DNA of 64,000 nucleotides from RGIG3077 sp045541475 (lineage in GTDB: Bacteria > Bacillota > Clostridia > Oscillospirales > Ruminococcaceae), in assembly GCA_045541475.1 (NCBI GenBank), contig JAZQJI010000033.1:62001-126000 (forward strand), in the 5' to 3' direction. A model generated the notes under the pieces. That model worked only from the letters and a program-made list of their open reading frames with translations. It had not been told where the DNA came from and did no database searches. Below, one piece after another: positions 16,644 through 24,656 of the stretch; within the stretch, counting starts at the first letter, position 1; the number at the start of each line of letters is the position of its first letter. The translations under genes were made by a program, and so were the position numbers.

Positions 16644-18704
16644 TTGAAATCAGCAAAAAAACTGCTTTCAGGCATAATGGCGTTATCAATGCTTTCCGGC
16701 GTTGGTTTTACTGCTTCTTCGGAAATAGAAATGCCTGCTGCTGCCGCAACGGTTGATGATACCTGCGATGACTGGTTGCACGCTGAAGGTGGCCGACTTT
16801 ACGATATGAACGGAAACGAAGTCTGGCTGACGGGTGCAAACTGGTTTGGCTTTAACTGTACAGAAAACCTTGCGCATGGCCTTTATGCCACAGACTGTGA
16901 CGCATTTCTTTCGACAGTTGCCGACCACGGCATTAACCTGATACGTATCCCTGTATCAACAGAGTTGCTTGTTTCATGGATGGAAGGCACACCTTTGAAG
17001 GTCTCCAGCGTAAATGCAGGCTACAATCCGCCTACGGACGTTGTAGGAGAGGACGGAACCGTTACTCCTGCAGGCGCTTATGTAAACATCAATAAGGATT
17101 TTGTTCTTGAAGACGGAAAAACAGTTAAGAACAGCATGGAAATTTTTGATGTTATCATGAACAAATGCAAAGACTACGGTCTTAAAGTTATGGTAGACGT
17201 GCACAGCCCCGCTGCACACAATTCAGGACATAACTACAATTTGTGGTACTATGAAAGCAGTGCCGCTGACTGTGACGGAATGGCAACAGGCGCTTTTTCG
17301 GGCGAGGAAATGACTTGGGATTTATGGAAAGACTCTATTACCTGGCTTGCCGATAAATATTCCAACGATGATACTATTCTCGGATACGACTTAAAGAACG
17401 AGCCCCACGGCAAACGCGGATACGACGGTACAACTTGTCCTGACAGCATTGCAAGATGGGACGACACTGAACTTCCTAATAACTGGGCTTACTCAGCAAC
17501 AGAATGCGCAAATTCCATTCTTGCAGTAAATCCTAATGCGCTTATTTTCGTCGAAGGCGTTGAGCAGTATCCCAAAACAGAACTTGGATATACATACGAC
17601 ACTGCTGATATCTGGGGCGCTTCTGCTGAAAATTCGCCATGGTATGGCGCATGGTGGGGCGGCAACCTCAGAGGCGTAAGAGATTATCCTATTACACCCG
17701 ATACAGGCACAAGCCAGATTGTATATTCACCCCACGACTACGGTCCTTCTGTTTACGATCAAACATGGTTTAATAAGGACTTTACCACTCAGACCCTGCT
17801 TGATGATTATTGGTACGATACATGGGCTTATATTGTTGAAGAAGATATTGCTCCCTTGCTTATCGGCGAATGGGGCGGCCACATGGATGGCGCCGAAAAC
17901 CAAAAGTGGATGACACTTTTGCGTAACTATATGATAGATAATCACATCAGTCATACATTCTGGTGTCTTAACCCTAACTCAGGTGATACGGGCGGACTTT
18001 TAGGATACGACTTTTCGACATGGGATGATTCAAAATACGGATTATTTGAAACTTCGCTTTGGCAAACTCAGGAAACAGGTCAATATATCGGTCTTGACCA
18101 CCAGAAATCTCTTGGCAACAACGGCACCGGACTTTCGCTTAACGAATTCTACACAGATTATGCTCACACAGAGGGCAGCAACCTTGACGGCGGCACCGTT
18201 CTTTCTCAGCCGGGCAACCCCGTTGAAGTAGGCGGAACGATTACAGCAAGCAAATATTCAATCACATCTTCACTTGAAAACTGTGAAATTTCCCTCTCTG
18301 CAACAAAGGCAGAAGCAGGCGAAACTGTTACGTTTACACTTACTCCCACAGTTGAAAGCGACGAGGCTCCGAGCGTTTCGGTAGCAACAGCATCGGGCAC
18401 AGCGGTTGCATTTGATGAATCCAACGGCACTTACAGCTTTACAATGCCTGAAGCAGCAGTTAAAATAACAGCAGTATACAAGGAAAGCGTAGCTGTTGAT
18501 TTTGTTTACGGTGACGCAAACGGCGATGGCAAGGTTAACGCAATGGATGCAACACTTACCGCAAGATCCGCGGTGGGAACATACACATTAAGCGAAACAG
18601 CAAAAATTGCATGCGATGTTAATCTTGATGGAAAGGTTAACGCAATGGATGCAACGTTTATTGCAAGATATGCAATTGGCGCCGTTGAATCGCTGCCGGT
18701 ATAA
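16644..18704 (+). CDS. Secreted GH5 endoglucanase with C-terminal type I dockerin
   Basis: A 686-residue cellulase starting at TTG, fixed by AAGGAGGAG six bases upstream. A signal peptide of about 35 residues precedes the GH5 domain (about 45-500). GANWFGFNCTENLAHGL is the typical opening, DLKNEPHG carries the acid/base Glu, and LLIGEWGGH carries the nucleophile Glu. After a Gly/Pro linker come a beta-rich module (about 535-615) and a two-loop dockerin (622-686, GDANGDGKVNAMD and CDVNLDGKVNAMD). The last 150 residues closely match those of the divergent GH9 enzyme. It probably cuts beta-1,4-glucan within a cellulosome. Confidence 0.95.
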   Translation: MKSAKKLLSGIMALSMLSGVGFTASSEIEMPAAAATVDDTCDDWLHAEGGRLYDMNGNEVWLTGANWFGFNCTENLAHGLYATDCDAFLSTVADHGINLIRIPVSTELLVSWMEGTPLKVSSVNAGYNPPTDVVGEDGTVTPAGAYVNINKDFVLEDGKTVKNSMEIFDVIMNKCKDYGLKVMVDVHSPAAHNSGHNYNLWYYESSAADCDGMATGAFSGEEMTWDLWKDSITWLADKYSNDDTILGYDLKNEPHGKRGYDGTTCPDSIARWDDTELPNNWAYSATECANSILAVNPNALIFVEGVEQYPKTELGYTYDTADIWGASAENSPWYGAWWGGNLRGVRDYPITPDTGTSQIVYSPHDYGPSVYDQTWFNKDFTTQTLLDDYWYDTWAYIVEEDIAPLLIGEWGGHMDGAENQKWMTLLRNYMIDNHISHTFWCLNPNSGDTGGLLGYDFSTWDDSKYGLFETSLWQTQETGQYIGLDHQKSLGNNGTGLSLNEFYTDYAHTEGSNLDGGTVLSQPGNPVEVGGTITASKYSITSSLENCEISLSATKAEAGETVTFTLTPTVESDEAPSVSVATASGTAVAFDESNGTYSFTMPEAAVKITAVYKESVAVDFVYGDANGDGKVNAMDATLTARSAVGTYTLSETAKIACDVNLDGKVNAMDATFIARYAIGAVESLPV

Positions 18705-18747
18705 CATCAAGCGGTTTTTAGCTTTTGTTAATTGTTAGATGATTATT

Positions 18748-18772
18748 TTCGCACGACCATATAACAAAAAGG
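18748..18772 (-). repeat. Dispersed repeat copy 3 (partial, inverted)
   Basis: On the minus strand this reads TTTTTGTTATATGGTCGTGC, matching the core of the repeats at 3819-3835 and 10447-10462. It sits in another convergent gap, after the GH5 gene. Confidence 0.7.
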
Positions 18773-18840
18773 CCTCGTCAAAGGCAGGTTGTCATAAGGA
18801 TATCTTATATCCAATAATATCAGCCGATTGAAGAGTGCAA

Positions 18841-18884
18841 AAAAACAGCAACCGATCAACAATTATTGGTCGGTTGCTGTTTTT
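18841..18884. terminator. Bidirectional terminator hairpin
   Basis: AAAAACAGCAACCGATCAA (18841-18859) pairs with TTGGTCGGTTGCTGTTTTT (18866-18884), a 19-bp stem with one G-U, ending in T-runs on both strands. It can end transcription from the GH5 gene and formerly from the pseudogene on the other strand. Confidence 0.8.
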
Positions 18885-18941
18885 ATTTGAATTTTTCGTA
18901 AAAGAACGGTTTCGCTCAAAAATCTGTTTTTATAATGTAAA

Positions 18942-19227
18942 TCAAAAGGACAATGGGATCTGCAAAAGCTGTATAGGCTTAAAATTTTTGCCCAGCAGTA
19001 AAATCTGTCCAAATAGTAAAACACAGTTTGAAATTGTAAGCCAAGTTCCGAATGAGAAAAAGGCAAATTTAACACTGACAACATTCGCAACTGAAGAAAT
19101 GGGAGAAACTCCAAGTTCCCCGTGTTTTGTAAGCGCCACACCGATTCCCATAAAAGAATAGGCACGCTATAAACAACAAATATCGCTTTGTAATTTCTTT
19201 TTTGTTAATATATTCACTCATTTCCAT
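18942..19227 (-). pseudogene. Frameshifted, truncated YczE/YitT-like membrane protein
   Basis: From an ATG at 19227 one frame reads MEMSEYINKKEITKRYLLFI and continues towards CLFF. It then loses the frame at a TTTT run near 19151. The next frame carries on with MGIGVALTKHGELGVSPISS, the characteristic opening of YczE-type membrane proteins (first helix, then a LGVSP loop), and stops at 18942 after IPLSF, about a third of the expected length. Downstream residues in other frames look like degraded remnants. The gene is divergent from the LysR regulator at 19341. It is most simply a decayed gene that the regulator once controlled. Confidence 0.65.
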
Positions 19228-19309
19228 TTTTGTAAATCAGTTGCATTTTTAATGTGTATATTATATAATATACTTGTGCATTAGTCAAATAAATGATTTT
19301 GGCATTTGC

Positions 19310-19326
19310 TATCGAAAGTTTCGATA
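19310..19326. promoter_or_regulatory. LysR operator palindrome, site 1
   Basis: TATCGAAAGTTTCGATA is a perfect 17-bp palindrome ending 14 bp before the LysR start codon. The same palindrome, apart from its central base, recurs at 28609-28627 upstream of the ilv operon promoter, and no other intact copy was noticed in the window. An autoregulatory operator is inferred. Confidence 0.65.
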
Positions 19327-19340
19327 TAGAAAGGGTTACA

Positions 19341-20228
19341 ATGGAACTGCGAAATTTAATCACGTTTATCCACGTTGCCGAGCTTGGGAATTTTACAAAG
19401 GCTGCCGAACAGCTTGGTTATTCACAATCTACAATTTCTTTTCAGATAAAACAATTGGAACAAGAGTTAGGTTGCCTTTTGTTTGAAAGAATTAATCATA
19501 CCATCACACTCACTGAGAGCGGACACGAACTGGTTTCCTATGCTCACGGAATACGTACACTGATGGATGAATTTAAAGAAAGCTTAATGAAAGAAGAGCT
19601 TTCAGGTTCTATACACATCGTCACTCCCGACTCGATATGCGATGATATGATAAACTCTCACTACATCGACTTTCATAAAAAGTATCCATCGATCTCCATT
19701 CGGTTTACCACCGGCGATTCGGGCGTTATGCTTAATATGCTCGATCATAACGAAGCAGACTTTATCATAACACTGGATAACCGCATATATAATAAAGATT
19801 ACATCATTGCCAAAGAGCAACCACTTTCCATGCACTTTGTAGCAAGTACGAGTTCAAAATTTGCGGGTAAGAAGAATCTGTCTATTAAAGATATTATAAA
19901 TGAACCTTTTATTCTAACTGAGAACGGTCAAGGTTATCGGCGCGTTTTTGATAAAGAACTTGCCAAAAAATCATTAGAAATAGATCCTGTTCTTGAGATT
20001 GGCAGAACCGATATTATAACTTCACTTGTAGCGAAGGGAGATATGATTTCTTTCCTCCCCGATTTTGTTACAAAGGATTTAATTGATAGCGGTGAGCTTT
20101 GTTACCTCGATGTGAAAGATATGAATGTCGAGATTTGGAAGCAGCTTATTTACCACAAAAACAAATGGATGTCCAAAAGTCTTAAAACATTTATCGACTA
20201 CGTTAAAGAAAACGAATTTTCAAATTAA
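19341..20228 (+). CDS. LysR-family regulator, probable regulator of the ilv operon
   Basis: A 295-residue LysR protein. Its HTH is MELRNLITFIHVAELGNF then SQSTISFQIKQLEQELG, and its C-terminal substrate-binding fold runs from about residue 90. The start at 19341 follows AAAGGG by 7 nt. The upstream ATG at 19293 would read through the palindrome and add 16 residues not seen in the family. The gene converges on the ilv operon and shares with it a terminator at 20233-20273. A shared palindrome at its own start and at the ilv promoter argues that this protein controls that operon. The effector, perhaps a pathway intermediate, is unknown. Confidence 0.9.
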   Translation: MELRNLITFIHVAELGNFTKAAEQLGYSQSTISFQIKQLEQELGCLLFERINHTITLTESGHELVSYAHGIRTLMDEFKESLMKEELSGSIHIVTPDSICDDMINSHYIDFHKKYPSISIRFTTGDSGVMLNMLDHNEADFIITLDNRIYNKDYIIAKEQPLSMHFVASTSSKFAGKKNLSIKDIINEPFILTENGQGYRRVFDKELAKKSLEIDPVLEIGRTDIITSLVAKGDMISFLPDFVTKDLIDSGELCYLDVKDMNVEIWKQLIYHKNKWMSKSLKTFIDYVKENEFSN

Positions 20229-20232
20229 ACAT

Positions 20233-20273
20233 AAAAACGAGAGAATCTCTAAAGTTGAGATTCTCTCGTTTTT
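20233..20273. terminator. Bidirectional terminator between the LysR gene and the ilv operon
   Basis: AAAAACGAGAGAATCTC (20233-20249) pairs with GAGATTCTCTCGTTTTT (20257-20273), a 17-bp perfect stem flanked by A and T runs. It serves the LysR gene on the plus strand and the last operon gene on the minus strand. Confidence 0.9.
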
Positions 20274-21437
20274 TTACTTTGAAAGTAATCCGTCAACAAA
20301 TTGTCTGGCAAGGCGGGCAGATCTGCCGCCGCGCTCTAAAGCAAAGCGTTCAGCGAGAAGCTCAATTTCATCTTTTGGCATATCAATTTCGTTTTCGTCT
20401 GCCAAGTGATGCACGATATGAAGGAATGTTTCCTTATTCGGTTTTGAAAACGTAATATGAATTCCAAAACGTTCAGACAAAGAAACAAGTTCCTGCATCG
20501 TATCGTTACGGTGGATATCATCACCCTCACGGTCAGAGAATCTTTCTTTGATAATGTGTCGTCGATTACTGGTAGCATAAATTACCACGTTTGAGGATTT
20601 TGCCGTAACCGAACCTTCCAGCACCGCTTTAAGTGCGTTAGAATTATCATCATCTTTCAGGAAAGAAAGATCATCAATAAATAACACAAATTTCAGCGGG
20701 TTGCTTGACAGTTCATCCAATATCTTCGGAATACTGCGAAGCTGATCCTTGCGTACCTCAATGATGCGAAGACCCTCGTCCCGCAAGGCATTGGCTACCG
20801 CTTTTACAGTGGAAGATTTACCCGTTCCGGCATCACCTGTAAGCAGAATGTTTGCGGCAGGTTTGCCCTGAAGTAAGGCCTTGGTGTTATCAATGATAAT
20901 GTTTCTTTCACGCTCGTAATCCACAAGATTAGAAAGTTCTGTTTTATCAGGGTGCAGAACGGGAACGATATTGCCTGCCTCATCTACGCTGAACATATTA
21001 TATTTGGCATAAATGCCGTATCCGTATTTGTCAATATTCTCTGATCTGTGGAGATATATCTCTTTCAATCTGAGCTTGGTGGTTGTAAATTCAGGCAAAA
21101 ATCCTTTGTAGTCAAGCAAAGTACATAGTTTTTCCTTGTCAAGCTCCGATACCTCTTGTAATATATCAAGCTCTGCCTCAAGCGTAGACAACATATAATT
21201 CGGAACGCTTTTACAAAGACCGAGTTCTTTCACATATACATTCTCACTATTAAAACAAAGTTCCTTGATATATTCACTTAAGCTTCCGCCGTTTGCTTGA
21301 TAAAGCACCGCCACAAACTCGGCATACGCCGAGCTCGTAGGTTTTTCAAGATAGGTGCAAAGCGAGGAAAGCACCGTATCTTTCAAGAGTTCTCTGAATA
21401 TACAGAGTGTACCGAGTTTTTCTTTTAAATCTTTCAT
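20274..21437 (-). CDS. DUF815-family AAA ATPase at the end of the ilv operon
   Basis: A 387-residue ATPase. The C-terminal half is the AAA core with Walker A GDAGTGKSST near residue 205, Walker B FVLFIDDLSF near 250, a sensor-1-like VIYATSNRRHI near 283, and a RSARLARQF sensor-2 region near the end. The N-terminal 190 residues are helical and unassigned. Its ATG at 21437 lies one base beyond the ilvD stop, so translation is coupled to ilvD. DUF815 proteins have no agreed function. Nothing in the sequence ties it to amino-acid synthesis except this tight position. Confidence 0.88.
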   Translation of the reverse strand: MKDLKEKLGTLCIFRELLKDTVLSSLCTYLEKPTSSAYAEFVAVLYQANGGSLSEYIKELCFNSENVYVKELGLCKSVPNYMLSTLEAELDILQEVSELDKEKLCTLLDYKGFLPEFTTTKLRLKEIYLHRSENIDKYGYGIYAKYNMFSVDEAGNIVPVLHPDKTELSNLVDYERERNIIIDNTKALLQGKPAANILLTGDAGTGKSSTVKAVANALRDEGLRIIEVRKDQLRSIPKILDELSSNPLKFVLFIDDLSFLKDDDNSNALKAVLEGSVTAKSSNVVIYATSNRRHIIKERFSDREGDDIHRNDTMQELVSLSERFGIHITFSKPNKETFLHIVHHLADENEIDMPKDEIELLAERFALERGGRSARLARQFVDGLLSK

Positions 21438-21438
21438 A

Positions 21439-23094
21439 TCAGTTTAAAATCGCCCCTGTAGCCCCTCCGGAAACCAATGCCGCATAGCGTTTTAAGTAAC
21501 CGGAAAGCTCTTTTTTCTTAGGGTTAAAGTTTTTCATACGCTCGGCAAGGACCGCCTCGTCGACCTTTAGTTCGATGGTATTTTCTGGGATGTTGATACT
21601 GATGATGTCGCCATCCTCTACAACCCCAATCATGCCACCCGAAGCGGCTTCGGGTGTTACGTGACCGATACAAGCGCCCCTCGTTGCGCCGCTGAAACGT
21701 CCATCTGTGATAAGTGCCACGCTACCCCCGAGTCCCATTCCCATAATCGCAGAGGTAGGATTCAGCATTTCACGCATACCGGGGCCGCCTTTGGGACCTT
21801 CATAACGGATAACGACCACATCGCCTGCTACAATATTTCCGCTGTTAATAGCAGCTTGCGCTTCTTCTTCGGAATCAAACACCTTAGCAGGACCAATGTG
21901 AACCAGCATTTCGGGCAAAACGGCAGAGCGTTTTACAACACTGCCTTCAGGTGCCAAATTACCTTTGAGCACAGCAATTCCGCCCGTTTCGCTGTAAGGA
22001 TTTTCTATTGGTCGAATAATATCATAATTGAGATTAACACAGCCTTCTATATTTTCTCCGATGGTCTTGCCCGTTACGGTCATACAATCAATATTTAAAA
22101 GATTTTTCTTAGTGAGTTCATTCATAACAGCATAGACACCGCCTGCTTCGTTCAAGTCTTCCATATAAGTGCGACCAGCAGGAGCTAGATGACAAAGGTT
22201 CGGCGTTTTTGCGCTGATTTCATTAGCAATATCCAAATTCAGTTCCACATTGCACTCATGAGCAATAGCAGGCAGATGCAGCATACTGTTGGTGGAACAG
22301 CCAAGTGCCATATCCACAGTAAGAGCGTTCATCAGAGCCTCTTTTGTCATAATATCACGGGGACGGATGTTCTTTTTCAGAAGCTCCATGACTGCCATAC
22401 CTGCATGTTTAGCAAGCTCAATACGGGCAGAATAAACGGCAGGAATGGTGCCGTTACCTTTTAGCCCCATACCGAGCGCTTCGGTCAGGCAGTTCATAGA
22501 ATTAGCGGTATACATACCGCTGCAAGAGCCACAGGTCGGGCAGGTCTTGCATTCGTATTCATAGAGTTTTTCATCGTCTATTTTGCCGGCATTATAAGCA
22601 CCCACCGCCTCGAACATAGAAGAAAGGCTTGTTTTTTTGCCCTCCACTCTGCCTGCAAGCATTGGGCCTCCGCTGACAAACACGGTAGGAATATTCACTC
22701 TTGCCGCCGCCATTAAAAGACCGGGAACGTTCTTATCGCAGTTGGGCACCATAACAAGACCGTCAAAGCCGTGAGCAATAGCCATGGCCTCGGTAGAATC
22801 GGCAATCAGGTCACGGGTGACAAGAGAATATTTCATTCCCGTATGTCCCATGGCAATACCATCGCAAACGGCAATGGCGGGGAACACGATGGGAGTGCCA
22901 CCAGCCATTGCAACACCGAGTTTAACAGCATCCACTATTTTGTCAAGATTCATATGTCCCGGTACGATTTCATTATAGGAACTAACAATACCAATCAGCG
23001 GGCGTTTTTGTTCTTCTTCCGTCAATCCCAAAGCGTGAAACAAACTGCGGTGCGGCGCATTTTGTACGCCTTCCACTACATTTTCTTTGCGCAT
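21439..23094 (-). CDS. ilvD: Dihydroxy-acid dehydratase
   Basis: Dehydrates 2,3-dihydroxy-isovalerate and -methylvalerate to the 2-oxo acids for valine, leucine and isoleucine, using an iron-sulphur cluster. Cluster-ligand regions are seen in MVPNCDKNVPG and CPTCGSCSGMYTANSMNC, and the C-terminal GRFSGATRGACIGHVTPEA motif is intact. The 551-residue length is standard. The start at ATG 23094 follows AGGAGG by 8 nt; a GTG at 23103 overlaps that ribosome site and is unlikely. Fifth enzyme gene of the T-box-controlled operon, 15 bp after ilvC. Confidence 0.97.
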   Translation of the reverse strand: MRKENVVEGVQNAPHRSLFHALGLTEEEQKRPLIGIVSSYNEIVPGHMNLDKIVDAVKLGVAMAGGTPIVFPAIAVCDGIAMGHTGMKYSLVTRDLIADSTEAMAIAHGFDGLVMVPNCDKNVPGLLMAAARVNIPTVFVSGGPMLAGRVEGKKTSLSSMFEAVGAYNAGKIDDEKLYEYECKTCPTCGSCSGMYTANSMNCLTEALGMGLKGNGTIPAVYSARIELAKHAGMAVMELLKKNIRPRDIMTKEALMNALTVDMALGCSTNSMLHLPAIAHECNVELNLDIANEISAKTPNLCHLAPAGRTYMEDLNEAGGVYAVMNELTKKNLLNIDCMTVTGKTIGENIEGCVNLNYDIIRPIENPYSETGGIAVLKGNLAPEGSVVKRSAVLPEMLVHIGPAKVFDSEEEAQAAINSGNIVAGDVVVIRYEGPKGGPGMREMLNPTSAIMGMGLGGSVALITDGRFSGATRGACIGHVTPEAASGGMIGVVEDGDIISINIPENTIELKVDEAVLAERMKNFNPKKKELSGYLKRYAALVSGGATGAILN

Positions 23095-23109
23095 AATCTG
23101 CACCTCCTG

Positions 23110-24129
23110 TTAATTGTTGATAAGCTTATCCTCATCGCTCCAGCTATAAAGCTTACGGATATCGGCACCCACTACTTCGGAAGGATGCTCGCTCGCTTTC
23201 TTTCTCATAGCATTAAAGTGAACCTGTGCACCGGCAGAGGACATATCCAAAAGGAAGTCCTTTGCAAAGGAGCCGTCCTGAATATCGGCAAGGATCTTTT
23301 TCATTGCTTTTTTCGTATCCTCGGTGATGATTTTAGGACCAGTGATATAATCGCCATATTCGGCAGTGTTAGAGATAGAATATCTCATACCGGCAAAACC
23401 GCTTTGATAAATAAGGTCAACGATCAGTTTCATTTCGTGGATACATTCAAAATAAGCGTTTCTCGGATCATAACCTGCCTCAACCAAGGTTTCATAGCCT
23501 GCCTGCATCAATGCACAAACACCGCCGCAAAGAACTGCCTGTTCACCAAAGAGGTCGGTTTCAGTTTCGGTGCGGAAAGTGGTTTCAAGCACACCTGCAC
23601 GAGCACCACCGATACCAAGAGCATAAGCCAAACCTAAATCCCAAGCATCACCCGTAGCATCCTGCTCCACAGCGATAAGGCAAGGAACACCTTTGCCTGC
23701 TTGGTATTCGCTGCGAACAGTATGACCGGGACCTTTGGGTGCAATCATAATGACATTGACATTCTTCGGGGGCTTGATACAGCCGAAATGGATATTAAAG
23801 CCGTGAGCAAAAGCCAAAGTCTTACCTTCGGTGAGGTTGGGTTCAATGCTTTCCTTATAAAGTGCCGCTTGCTTTTCATCGTTGATAAGAATCATAATGA
23901 TGTCGGCTACCTTTGCAGCTTGGGCACTTGTCATAACCTTGAGTCCCTGCGCCTCTGCCTTTGCCCAGCTTTTTGAGCCTTGGTAAAGGCCAACAACAAC
24001 ATCAACACCGCTTTCTTTTAAGTTGAGGGCATGAGCGTGTCCCTGAGAGCCGTATCCGATGATAGCAACGGTTTTTCCGCTGAGTTTCTGAAGATCGCAG
24101 TCCTGCTGATAAAAAATTCTGTTTGCCAT
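23110..24129 (-). CDS. ilvC: Ketol-acid reductoisomerase (class I)
   Basis: Isomerises and reduces acetolactate or acetohydroxybutyrate to the dihydroxy acid, with NAD(P)H and Mg. The Rossmann motif is GYGSQGHAHALNL (about 25-37) and the cofactor loop reads GLYQGSKSW, with serines in place of the usual phosphate-binding arginine pattern, so cofactor preference cannot be read with confidence. The C-terminal knotted domain holds the metal Asp and Glu residues. It is 339 residues, class I size. The ATG follows AAAGAGG. It lies 20 bp after ilvN. Confidence 0.97.
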   Translation of the reverse strand: MANRIFYQQDCDLQKLSGKTVAIIGYGSQGHAHALNLKESGVDVVVGLYQGSKSWAKAEAQGLKVMTSAQAAKVADIIMILINDEKQAALYKESIEPNLTEGKTLAFAHGFNIHFGCIKPPKNVNVIMIAPKGPGHTVRSEYQAGKGVPCLIAVEQDATGDAWDLGLAYALGIGGARAGVLETTFRTETETDLFGEQAVLCGGVCALMQAGYETLVEAGYDPRNAYFECIHEMKLIVDLIYQSGFAGMRYSISNTAEYGDYITGPKIITEDTKKAMKKILADIQDGSFAKDFLLDMSSAGAQVHFNAMRKKASEHPSEVVGADIRKLYSWSDEDKLINN

Positions 24130-24149
24130 TTTAATTACCTCTTTCTATA

Positions 24150-24656
24150 TCACAAATTTAAGTTTTGACGCAAAGTAAATGCGCCTTTTTCAATAGATGC
24201 CGTACCTGTTCGGCAGATTTCAAGAATGGTATGATCCCGCATAAGCGAAATAAAATCATCCATTTTTGTGCTGTTTCCGATAACTCGAAGCACGATAGAA
24301 TCTTTGGCGTAATCAATCGTTTCCGCCTTAAATGCCTCCGCCGCTGCATGGATTTCGTCACGAGATGACGGATCATTTTTGAGCTTAATCAGCATCAGTT
24401 CACAACTTAGTGAATTACTCCCCGTCAATTCTTTAATAGAACAAACATCGGGCAATTTATAAAGCTGATTGATAAGCTGCTGTTTTCCGTTTTCTTCACC
24501 ATCAAAACTGAAGGTAATGCGAGAATATTCGCCGGATTCGGTTTCGCTTGCGGTAATTGAACTAATATTGAACTGACGGCGTCGGAACATACTTGTAAGT
24601 CGATTCAGTACGCCGAACTGATTTCGTACCAATACCGCTAACGTATATCGGTTCAC
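24150..24656 (-). CDS. ilvN: Acetolactate synthase small (regulatory) subunit
   Basis: A 168-residue regulatory subunit with an N-terminal ACT domain (RYTLAVLVRNQFGVLNRLTSMFRRRQFNISS) that normally binds valine for feedback inhibition, followed by the ALS_ss C-terminal domain. The start codon is GTG, and it overlaps the TGA stop of ilvB (GTGA), which ties its translation to the large subunit. The length is typical of IlvH/IlvN. Confidence 0.95.
   Translation of the reverse strand: MNRYTLAVLVRNQFGVLNRLTSMFRRRQFNISSITASETESGEYSRITFSFDGEENGKQQLINQLYKLPDVCSIKELTGSNSLSCELMLIKLKNDPSSRDEIHAAAEAFKAETIDYAKDSIVLRVIGNSTKMDDFISLMRDHTILEICRTGTASIEKGAFTLRQNLNL

Noticed and set aside
18835..19161. 108-residue plus-strand open frame over the YczE-like region
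   Set aside because: It begins inside the terminator hairpin and is opposite a recognisable, though broken, membrane-protein sequence.
22771..23637. 288-residue open frame antisense to ilvC and ilvD
   Set aside because: It is a shadow of two conserved genes, crosses their junction, and has no ribosome site or recognisable motif.
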